Of a stretch of 64,000 nucleotides of DNA, positions 7,866 to 14,305 are shown piece by piece (the first letter of the stretch is position 1; each line of letters starts with the position of its first letter). The position numbers and the translations under genes are program-made. Source of the DNA: F23-D06 sp045130275 (GTDB lineage Bacteria; Bacteroidota; Bacteroidia; Bacteroidales; WCHB1-69); assembly GCA_045130275.1 (NCBI GenBank), contig JBGUPL010000014.1:1-64000 (forward strand), written 5' to 3'. The notes beneath the pieces were generated by a model that did not search any database, was not told the origin of the DNA, and worked only from the letters and a program-made list of their open reading frames with translations.

Positions 7866-9064
7866 CGTAGTGTTTCGACAATGGCATTTGCAAGAACCTC
7901 CAATTCAGCGCGTTGCGCTTCTTTCATGGAGGACTTGAAAGTGATGGCGGGTTCGAGGACGGTGGTGTTCTTCATCTCGCCGAGAATGGTTTTGACGGCA
8001 TTGCCGGAGACGGGTGCCCAGGAACCATTTTCAATGACGGTGAAGGTGCGGTTCTGCAGCAGATGTGCCTTGATGTCAAGCAGATAGTTCTCCATCGGAG
8101 GGTAGAGACCGCCGTTGTAGGTCGGGGCGACGAGCACGATGTGGCTGCAACGGAATGACTCTGACACCAAGTAAGATACGTGGGTGGCGGAAACATCGTA
8201 CATGCGCACGTTGCGGCAGCCTTTGTCGGCAAGCATTCCTGACAAAACGGTAGCCACGGATTCTGTATGGCCGTACATAGAACCGTAAATCACGAGAACT
8301 TCCTTGTCTTCGGGTTCGTAACGGCTCCACTTGTCGTATTTTTCAATGAATTTTCCGAAATCCTTGCGCCAGATAGGCCCATGGAGCGGGCAAATCATGG
8401 CGATGTCGAGCGCGGCAGCCTTTTTCAGGAGGTTCTGCACTTGCATGCCATACTTGCCTACAATATTTGTATAATAACGACGGGCTTCATACATCCACTC
8501 GCGGTCGAAATTAACTTCGTCGGCATAGAGATTGCCGTTCAGCGCACCAAACGTACCGAAAGCGTCTGCCGAGAAGAGGACTTTGTCGGTGGTATCGTAG
8601 GAGACCAGCACTTCAGGCCAGTGAACCATCTGCGCCCCCACGAAACTTAGCGTATGCTTGCCAGTATTCAACGAATCCCCTTCTTTAACGATCTGGAATT
8701 GAACGTGTTCAGGAATATCCATAAACTGTTTCATGAAGCGGGAGGCCTGCATACTGCAAACAATGACCGCATTTGGCCAGCGCACCAGCACCTCCTGCAG
8801 GGAAGCCAGATGGTCGGGCTCCACATGGTGAACGACGATGTAATCCAAAGCGCGTCCAGCCAACACAGCGGTCAGGTTTTCCAGAAACTGTGCGCTCACC
8901 GCTTGATCCACGGCATCCAGAAGGACGGTTTTTTCATCGGTGATGACGTAGGAATTGTAAGAAGTGCCGCTCGGGATGGGCATCATATTCTCAAAAAGGG
9001 CCAATCTTCTGTCGGAGGCGCCAACATACCACAAATCGGTTGAAATTTTTCTTGATGTATTCAT
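7862..9064 (-). CDS. fprA: A-type flavodiiron protein (FprA family)
   Basis: A 400-residue flavodiiron protein that reduces O2 to water and/or NO to N2O in anaerobes. The metallo-beta-lactamase domain (about 1-250) keeps the diiron ligand motif HxExDH as HVEPDH (80-85), later His/Asp ligands in VHWPEVLVSYD and FSADAFG, and CPLHGP near 225-230. The flavodoxin domain (about 255-400) opens with VLVIYGSMYGHTESVA, which binds the FMN phosphate. There is no C-terminal rubredoxin or flavin-reductase extension, so it is the simple two-domain class and needs an external donor; a rubredoxin gene lies 2.6 kb away. It precedes the Nfn-like fusion on the minus strand, so the two may be cotranscribed through the octamer array. 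Confidence 0.93.
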   Translation of the reverse strand: MNTSRKISTDLWYVGASDRRLALFENMMPIPSGTSYNSYVITDEKTVLLDAVDQAVSAQFLENLTAVLAGRALDYIVVHHVEPDHLASLQEVLVRWPNAVIVCSMQASRFMKQFMDIPEHVQFQIVKEGDSLNTGKHTLSFVGAQMVHWPEVLVSYDTTDKVLFSADAFGTFGALNGNLYADEVNFDREWMYEARRYYTNIVGKYGMQVQNLLKKAAALDIAMICPLHGPIWRKDFGKFIEKYDKWSRYEPEDKEVLVIYGSMYGHTESVATVLSGMLADKGCRNVRMYDVSATHVSYLVSESFRCSHIVLVAPTYNGGLYPPMENYLLDIKAHLLQNRTFTVIENGSWAPVSGNAVKTILGEMKNTTVLEPAITFKSSMKEAQRAELEVLANAIVETLR

Positions 9065-9121
9065 AATCTATATATAACTGTTTGTCTTATACTATATTCA
9101 CGCGGTTTTAAAACCGAAGCG

Positions 9122-9129
9122 CAAAAATA
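9122..9129 (-). promoter_or_regulatory. Promoter -7 element (TATTTTTG) for fprA
   Basis: On the minus strand, 57 bases before the fprA ATG, with a possible -33 TTG (complement of 9145-9147). Confidence 0.55.
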
Positions 9130-9198
9130 CAAAAAACCGTATTACAAGAATAAAATTTAAATATCTGAATCAAGGTGGGGTTTTATTTATTTTTTTTG

Positions 9199-9206
9199 TA
9201 TTTTTG
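9199..9206 (+). promoter_or_regulatory. Promoter -7 element (TATTTTTG) for the C10 protease
   Basis: Exact TAnnTTTG followed by C, 49 bases before the protease ATG. It is divergent from the fprA promoter in the same 191-base gap. Confidence 0.55.
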
Positions 9207-9255
9207 CGGGCTATAATATTAATTGGAATAATTATAAATAAAATTCTATAAAAGT

Positions 9256-11523
9256 ATGAAAAAATTTACCCTGTTAGCATCGTTACTGATGTTTCTTACC
9301 ATGAGCTACGCGGTGAATGTGATCCCCGTAGAGGATGCCATGAGGGCGTCGAGAAACTTCCTCGCAGAGCGCGTTGGCGCTACCAAGGCCGGCCAAATGG
9401 AGTTGGTGTTGGCGAACACGGAGTATTCAACCGAAGGTGTTCCTGTGACCTATCGTTTCAATGTTGGAGAGAAAGGTTTCATCATTGTTTCCGCCACGGA
9501 ATTGACAAGCCCTGTGCTGGCTTATTCTTTGGAAAGCAATTTCCAAGCTGGAACCGGTGCCGATCTTTACACGGAGCGTTATGCTGAACAAATCTCATTC
9601 TTGAGAAACAACCCTTCAGCCGCCTTGAGCAATCATAAAGATTGGAACCACTATTTGGCTGCTGATTTCAGACCGTCTGTCGTCAAGGGCGCCCCTTGTG
9701 TGGAACCTTTGGTGACCACCCGTTGGACACAGGAAAAGTATTACAACACCATGTGTCCGAACAACCCGCAGAACACCTATGTTGAGGATTGCCATACTCC
9801 CGTGGGCTGTGTCGCTTTGACAATGGCCAATATCCTTTACTATTACCGTTATCCGGATCACGGTTATGGTAATGTGTTCTATATTCCTCACGAATATGAT
9901 GATGACAACAACCTTATCTACACTTATCCCGTTCAATCTGTGAATTATTCCCAGGCTCAATACGATTATGACGCCATGACAGACGTGCTCTCCTCCTACG
10001 GCGGTGAATTGGCAAAATTGATCTATCACAGTGGTGTTTCCGTGCGTATGAGCTATGGCTGGGACGGTTCCGGCTCCCAATCCGAGTATGCTTTGGCTGC
10101 TCTTCAAAACCACTTCTATTTTTCTGAGGATGGACAGTTCCGTTCTGTCAGCGATATGGTTGCAGAAGACTGGTTGGCATTGGCAAAAGAGGAACTCGAC
10201 CAACACCGCCCGTTGTTCTTCTCCGGTCAAAGCTCCTCTGCAGGTGGACACGCTTGGATCGTGGACGGTTATACGACCGTGAACGACAAGACCTATTTCC
10301 ACGTCAATTGGGGATGGGCCGGAAGCAGTAATGGCTATTATCTTATCAGCAACATGGTTTCCCAAGGCTATGGCAACTTCAACGTTGCTGGTTCGAATTC
10401 CATGATGATAAAATTGATGCCCGACAGCGCAGCTATCGTGAAACCCGCTGAAAGCTACAAACGCGTCACCGCCAGTTTCGGAACTATCAGCGACGGTGCC
10501 GGCAATATGAAATACGCTCCGAATTCCAACCGCAGATGGGTCTTGGCTTGTCCTGACGCCACCGGTTACAAATTCGAATTCTCCAAGCTGAAAGTGAAAC
10601 CCGGCGACAAGGTGGTCATCTATAACGGTGGAACAGAAGCCAGCGGTGTCAAGCAGCAATATAGCGGCGATTACCTCATGCAAGCTTGCAATGATTATCA
10701 GAATTTGGGTGACTCCATCCATGCCGGTTTCGAAGGCCAAGTGTTGCCCGGTTCCATTACTGTTAACGCCGATAGCGTGCTCGTGGTTTTCACCTCCGCT
10801 CCCAACTCTGAGACCGATTATGGTTTTGTTTTGAAGTATGAGGTCACGGGCTTCAGTAAAGCCGGTTGTACCGATGTTAAATATACGGATCAGTACAGAT
10901 TGTTGACCGATAAACCCAATAACGCCACGGGCGACGAACCGTATGTGGCATCCAATGTCTGTGAATACACCCTCGATTTGCGTTTCACCAACCAACTGGT
11001 GTGTGTGTTCCCGAAATTCGATCTGAAGCAAGGTGATTTCGTGGACATTTATTGTCAGAGAAACGCTGTTTCCGCCAACAAAACGCTGCTTGGCCACTTT
11101 GACGCCAACAACCTCCCGAATCAAGTTTACACCTATGATGTTCCGACCTTCAACTATATGGGTTCCAACATATCGAGATTCATCATCCGTTTCGCTTCTG
11201 ACAACTATTTGCAGGGAAGCGGTTTCGAGTTAGAATATTATGGTTTGAATACCGGTATCAGCCAATTCGAGGATGTGAATGTCAGCCTCTATCCGAATCC
11301 GGCTTCTTCTTATGTGAATGTTGAGATCGCTTCCGAAGACGCCCAGACGTTCACCGCACAGGTTGTGGATATGATGGGCAAGACGGTTTATACCACGCAG
11401 TTCAATCACAATGGTGGCACGGAGATGTATCCGATCCAGGTGAGCAACCTTGCCAAAGGTGTTTACTTCCTCCATTTGAACAGCGGTAATGGTAGCCATG
11501 TTCAGAAGTTCATTGTGGAATAA
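9256..11523 (+). CDS. Secreted C10 (streptopain-like) cysteine protease with T9SS type A sorting domain
   Basis: A 755-residue exported protease. Order of parts: signal peptide (1-19), a Spi-type propeptide (about 20-140; VPVTYRFNVGEKGFIIVSA), a C10 papain-fold catalytic domain with nucleophile Cys185 in TPVGCVALTMANILYYY and catalytic His332 in GGHAWIVDGY, the NWGWAG segment (about 351-356), then two beta-rich regions with CUB-like features (WVLACPDATGYKFEFSKL, VVIYNGG), and a C-terminal sorting domain of about 90 residues (YPNPASSYVNVEI, KGVYFLHL, VQKFIVE at the very end). The family includes streptopain, interpain and periodontain; zymogens are activated by removal of the propeptide. The last domain directs export by the type IX secretion system and is removed or anchored at the surface. 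The gene interrupts an otherwise redox-related neighbourhood and has its own promoter and terminator. Confidence 0.93.
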   Translation: MKKFTLLASLLMFLTMSYAVNVIPVEDAMRASRNFLAERVGATKAGQMELVLANTEYSTEGVPVTYRFNVGEKGFIIVSATELTSPVLAYSLESNFQAGTGADLYTERYAEQISFLRNNPSAALSNHKDWNHYLAADFRPSVVKGAPCVEPLVTTRWTQEKYYNTMCPNNPQNTYVEDCHTPVGCVALTMANILYYYRYPDHGYGNVFYIPHEYDDDNNLIYTYPVQSVNYSQAQYDYDAMTDVLSSYGGELAKLIYHSGVSVRMSYGWDGSGSQSEYALAALQNHFYFSEDGQFRSVSDMVAEDWLALAKEELDQHRPLFFSGQSSSAGGHAWIVDGYTTVNDKTYFHVNWGWAGSSNGYYLISNMVSQGYGNFNVAGSNSMMIKLMPDSAAIVKPAESYKRVTASFGTISDGAGNMKYAPNSNRRWVLACPDATGYKFEFSKLKVKPGDKVVIYNGGTEASGVKQQYSGDYLMQACNDYQNLGDSIHAGFEGQVLPGSITVNADSVLVVFTSAPNSETDYGFVLKYEVTGFSKAGCTDVKYTDQYRLLTDKPNNATGDEPYVASNVCEYTLDLRFTNQLVCVFPKFDLKQGDFVDIYCQRNAVSANKTLLGHFDANNLPNQVYTYDVPTFNYMGSNISRFIIRFASDNYLQGSGFELEYYGLNTGISQFEDVNVSLYPNPASSYVNVEIASEDAQTFTAQVVDMMGKTVYTTQFNHNGGTEMYPIQVSNLAKGVYFLHLNSGNGSHVQKFIVE

Positions 11524-11540
11524 TAAATAACACAAATGAT

Positions 11541-11570
11541 AAAAGGCGGTCTTTACAGGCCGCCTTTTTT
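11541..11570 (+). terminator. Intrinsic terminator of the C10 protease gene
   Basis: AAAAGGCGG (11541-11549) pairs with CCGCCTTTT (11560-11568) and is followed by more T. It starts 17 bases after the stop codon. Confidence 0.9.
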
Positions 11571-11600
11571 GTTGCTTAATAACAAGAAAAAAACTAAAGG

Positions 11601-11759
11601 TTATTTCTTGGAGAAACTGGATTTTTCCACGCCGCACATCGGGCAGGTCCAGTTGTAAGGAAGGTCTTCGAACGCGGTGCCCGGGGCAATGCCGTTGTCG
11701 GGATCGCCAACTTCGGGATCATACACGTAACCGCACAGATCACATACGTACTTTTCCAT
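11601..11759 (-). CDS. rub: Rubredoxin
   Basis: A 52-residue one-iron electron carrier. The protein begins MEKYVCDLCGYVYDPEVGD and carries both CxxC knuckles, CDLCGY near residue 6 and CPMCGV near residue 39, with the conserved PGTAFEDLP and W before the second pair. Length and spacing are those of classical rubredoxins. It passes electrons to flavodiiron proteins, rubrerythrin or superoxide reductase. The flavodiiron gene 2.6 kb away is the obvious partner. It lies downstream of gapA on the same strand, separated by a heptamer array, and converges on the C10 protease terminator. Confidence 0.96.
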   Translation of the reverse strand: MEKYVCDLCGYVYDPEVGDPDNGIAPGTAFEDLPYNWTCPMCGVEKSSFSKK

Positions 11760-11798
11760 GTTTTAAGAATTTAATGGTGTATTTGTTATTAATATGAA

Positions 11799-11854
11799 TT
11801 GGCTGTTAGCTTTTGGCTTTTAGCTAATAGCCAATGGCCAATAGCTAACAACTA
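11799..11854. repeat. Heptamer array with opposed halves at the gapA stop
   Basis: Eight 7-base units. The first four are of the TTGGCTT/TTAGCTT type, and the last four are near their reverse complement (ATAGCCA, ATGGCCA, ATAGCTA), so the array can fold into a long imperfect hairpin. The gapA stop codon (11852-11854) is its last three bases. It may attenuate or process the gapA-rubredoxin transcript. Confidence 0.85.
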
Positions 11855-12865
11855 TTTCAGCGGACAGGTAGCGTTCATGCTGCAAATCAGATCGACAACT
11901 TTGTTGGAGTAGCCCATTTCATTGTCGTACCAGGAGACCAGCTTCACGAAATGCTCGTTAAGCATGATGCCAGCACCAGCATCGAACACAGAGGTTCTCT
12001 TCTCATCGAGGAAGTCAGTGGAGACGACGGCGTCTTCAGTGTAGCCGAGGATGCCCTTGAGTTCACCTTCGGAGGCTTTCTTCATGGCAGCCTTGATTTC
12101 CTCGTAGGTGGCGGCTTTTTCGAGGCGGCAGGTCAGATCGACCACGGAGACGTCAGCGGTGGGAACGCGCAGAGACATACCCGTGAGTTTGCCTTGCAGG
12201 GAAGGGATGACTTTGCCCACGGCCTTTGCAGCGCCGGTGGAGGAGGGGATGATATTGCCCAGGATGGAACGGCCGCCGCGCCAGTCTTTGTTAGACGGGC
12301 CGTCAACGGTCTTTTGGGTGGCCGTGGCGGCGTGAACCGTCGTCATGAGGCCTTCCACAATGCCGAAGTTGTCGTGAACGACCTTGGCGAGAGGAGCCAA
12401 GCAGTTGGTCGTGCAGGAAGCATTGGAGACGATGGGTTGTCCAGCGTACTCTTTGTTGTTGACGCCCATAACGAACATCGGGGTGTCGTCTTTGGAGGGA
12501 GCAGACATCACAACGCGTTTTGCACCTGCTTTCAGATGTGCCTCGGCCAGTTCTTTGGTCAGGAACAAACCGGTGGATTCGACCACGTAGTCAGCGCCCA
12601 CTTCGTTCCATTTCAGGTTAGCGGGATCCTTTTCAGCGGTGACGCGGATCTTGTCGCCGTTCACGACCAGCATGCCGTCCTCGACGGAAACTTCGCCCTG
12701 GAATCTGCCATGGACGGAGTCATAACGCAGCATGTAAGCCATGTAATCCACGTCCAGAAGGTCGTTGATAGCAACCACTTGAACGTCTTCTCTTTCAGTT
12801 GAAGCTCTGAAAACCAGTCTGCCGATACGGCCGAAACCGTTAATACCAATTTTGATTTTTTCCAT
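11852..12865 (-). CDS. gapA: Type I glyceraldehyde-3-phosphate dehydrogenase
   Basis: A 337-residue glycolytic enzyme that converts glyceraldehyde 3-phosphate, phosphate and NAD+ to 1,3-bisphosphoglycerate. The start at 12865 (MEKIKIGINGFGRIGR) is chosen because it opens directly with the NAD-binding Rossmann motif; a longer in-frame ATG at 12913 would begin upstream of the promoter element and is unlikely. The catalytic Cys lies in SNASCTTNC near residue 150, with the partner His in TTVHAATATQ, and the phosphate-binding HAATATQKTVDGPS and NIIPSSTGAAKA segments are intact. The asparagine/aspartate after the second Rossmann strand (AINDLLD) indicates NAD rather than NADP preference. Confidence 0.97.
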   Translation of the reverse strand: MEKIKIGINGFGRIGRLVFRASTEREDVQVVAINDLLDVDYMAYMLRYDSVHGRFQGEVSVEDGMLVVNGDKIRVTAEKDPANLKWNEVGADYVVESTGLFLTKELAEAHLKAGAKRVVMSAPSKDDTPMFVMGVNNKEYAGQPIVSNASCTTNCLAPLAKVVHDNFGIVEGLMTTVHAATATQKTVDGPSNKDWRGGRSILGNIIPSSTGAAKAVGKVIPSLQGKLTGMSLRVPTADVSVVDLTCRLEKAATYEEIKAAMKKASEGELKGILGYTEDAVVSTDFLDEKRTSVFDAGAGIMLNEHFVKLVSWYDNEMGYSNKVVDLICSMNATCPLK

Positions 12866-12902
12866 AAGATGTATTTTTAATTTGAGATGTTCAAAAAACG
12901 GG

Positions 12903-12910
12903 CAAAGATA
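12903..12910 (-). promoter_or_regulatory. Promoter -7 element (TATCTTTG) for gapA
   Basis: Minus-strand TAnnTTTG followed by C, 37 bases before the chosen gapA ATG, and downstream of the longer in-frame ATG, which supports the shorter start. Confidence 0.6.
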
Positions 12911-12920
12911 CATTTTTTTT

Positions 12921-12948
12921 GTGAACAGTGATTAGTGAATTGAGAACT
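12921..12948. repeat. Heptamer array between gapA and rpsF
   Basis: Four decayed 7-base units: GTGAACA, GTGATTA, GTGAATT, GAGAACT. This one is between divergent promoters, unlike most of the others, which touch stop codons. Confidence 0.6.
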
Positions 12949-13006
12949 GTTTTTTTACTTTTGAAAAAAAGTTTTGGAGAAGGGTCGGGCGAATTAGAAA
13001 AAAGTG

Positions 13007-13014
13007 TATTTTTG
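13007..13014 (+). promoter_or_regulatory. Promoter -7 element (TATTTTTG) for rpsF-rpsR-rplI
   Basis: Exact TAnnTTTG followed by C, 42 bases before the rpsF ATG. Confidence 0.6.
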
Positions 13015-13056
13015 CCGCCCAAAAATTTAGTACAAATCAATAAAGTAAAAAGCATT

Positions 13057-13467
13057 ATGGCAAATCATTACGAAACCGTTTTCATTATGACGCCCGTTTT
13101 GTCTGATGAACAGATGAAGGAAACGGTACAAAAATTCGAGAAGATTCTCACCGACCAAGGTGCAGAAATCGTCCACCAGGAGAACTGGGGCCTCCGCAAA
13201 CTGGAATACCCCATCCAAAAGAAGTCCTCCGGATTCTATCACTTGTTCGAGTTCAAGGCTGACGGCAACGTCGTCAGCGAGCTGGAACTGCAATTCCGCC
13301 GCGATGAGCGCATCATGCGCTTCCTGACCGTGACGATGGACAAATACGCCATCGCCTATGCCGAGAAGAGACGCAACAACCGCAAGCAGAAAGCCGAACA
13401 GGCCGAGCAGCAGCCCGTTGCTGAAGAAGTAGTTAACGAAGAACCCAAAACCGAAGTAGAAGCATAA
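13057..13467 (+). CDS. rpsF: 30S ribosomal protein S6
   Basis: A 136-residue ribosomal protein that binds S18 and the central domain of 16S rRNA. The start at 13057 (MANHYETVFIMTPVLSDEQ) is the family start. The core motifs NWGLRKLEYPIQKKSSGFYHLFEF and RDERIMRFLTV are intact, and the protein ends in a glutamate-rich tail after the basic KRRNNRKQK stretch, as in many Bacteroidota. It is the first gene of the rpsF-rpsR-rplI operon. Single-stranded binding protein, often between rpsF and rpsR in other phyla, is absent here, as is usual in this phylum. Confidence 0.97.
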   Translation: MANHYETVFIMTPVLSDEQMKETVQKFEKILTDQGAEIVHQENWGLRKLEYPIQKKSSGFYHLFEFKADGNVVSELELQFRRDERIMRFLTVTMDKYAIAYAEKRRNNRKQKAEQAEQQPVAEEVVNEEPKTEVEA

Positions 13468-13471
13468 GATT

Positions 13472-13744
13472 ATGGCACAGCAAAACGATATCAAATACAT
13501 TGCTCCCGTAGCAGTTGACATTAAAAAGAAAAAATATTGTCGTTTCAAAAAGAGCGGCATCAAGTACATCGATTACAAGGATGCTGAATTTTTGAAGAAA
13601 TTCGTGAACGAACAGGGTAAGATTCTGCCTCGCCGCCTGACCGGTACTTCCCTGAAATACCAAAAGAAAGTGGCCCAGGCCGTCAAACGCGCCCGTCACC
13701 TGGCTCTTCTGCCGTTCGTCACCGATAATTTAAAATCTAACTAA
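13472..13744 (+). CDS. rpsR: 30S ribosomal protein S18
   Basis: A 90-residue protein that forms the S6-S18 heterodimer on 16S rRNA. Recognisable by KKKYCRFKKSGIKYIDYKD, ILPRRLTGTSLKYQKKVAQAVKRARHLALLPF, which is the diagnostic C-terminal core. The single Cys of the C-minus type replaces the zinc site. It starts four bases after the rpsF stop. Confidence 0.97.
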   Translation: MAQQNDIKYIAPVAVDIKKKKYCRFKKSGIKYIDYKDAEFLKKFVNEQGKILPRRLTGTSLKYQKKVAQAVKRARHLALLPFVTDNLKSN

Positions 13745-13758
13745 AAAAGTACATTGTC

Positions 13759-14217
13759 ATGGAAATCATATTGAAACAAGACGTAGCTAATCTGGGTTAT
13801 GCCGATGATCTCGTAAAAGTGAAGGACGGCTATGCCCGCAATTACCTCATTCCGCAAGGTTATGCCGAACTCGCTACCCCGGCAAAGAAAAAACAGCTCG
13901 CGGAAACCATTAAACAACGCGCTTTCAAGGCTGAGAAAATCCGCAAGGAAGCTGAATTCCTGGCTGGCAAGATCGAAGGCCTCGAAGTCAACATCCCCGT
14001 TAAGGCTTCTGAAACCGGCACTCTGTTTGGTTCAGTGAACAATATCATGGTGGCTGATGCCCTCAAAGCGCAGCACGATATTGAGATCGACCGTCACAAA
14101 ATCACCATCAACGAGGATAGAATCAAGGAGTTGGGTCAATATTCCGCTCAGGTCAACCTGCACCGCGAATTTAAAGTGGACCTCAAACTCAATGTGGTTC
14201 GCGAGACGGAAGAGTAA
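13759..14217 (+). CDS. rplI: 50S ribosomal protein L9
   Basis: A 152-residue 23S rRNA-binding protein with the N-terminal globule (MEIILKQDVANLGYADDLVKVKDGYARNYLIP pattern), the long connecting helix rich in Lys/Glu, and the C-terminal rRNA-binding domain (SETGTLFGSVN, INEDRIKELGQY). Length is normal. It is the last gene of the operon and is followed by a strong terminator that doubles as the upstream part of the next promoter. Confidence 0.97.
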   Translation: MEIILKQDVANLGYADDLVKVKDGYARNYLIPQGYAELATPAKKKQLAETIKQRAFKAEKIRKEAEFLAGKIEGLEVNIPVKASETGTLFGSVNNIMVADALKAQHDIEIDRHKITINEDRIKELGQYSAQVNLHREFKVDLKLNVVRETEE

Positions 14218-14239
14218 TCTTAGAGTTTTTGAATAATGA

Positions 14240-14275
14240 AAAGCGGCAAGATTTTTGGTTTTGCCGCTTTTTTTT
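14240..14275 (+). terminator. Intrinsic terminator of the rpsF operon
   Basis: AAAGCGGCAA (14240-14249) pairs with TTGCCGCTTT (14261-14270), followed by five further T. The loop contains the TTG (14255-14257) that is the -33 element of the next promoter. Confidence 0.92.
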
Positions 14276-14284
14276 GTACTTTTG
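14255..14284 (+). promoter_or_regulatory. Complete Bacteroidota promoter for the GH3/beta-lactamase gene
   Basis: TTG at 14255-14257, 19 bases, then TACTTTTG at 14277-14284, which matches the -33/-7 consensus spacing. The -33 element lies in the loop of the rpsF-operon terminator. The ATG follows 21 bases later. Confidence 0.7.
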
Positions 14285-14305
14285 CCGTTTCATTAGCCGT
14301 TAAGT

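Noticed and set aside
9616..11124. Antisense open frame of about 502 codons opposite the C10 protease
   Set aside because: The + strand has catalytic Cys and His and a sorting domain; the minus frame has no domain.
12866..12913. Extended gapA start at 12913
   Set aside because: It would place the start codon upstream of the TATCTTTG promoter element and adds a non-conserved N-terminus.
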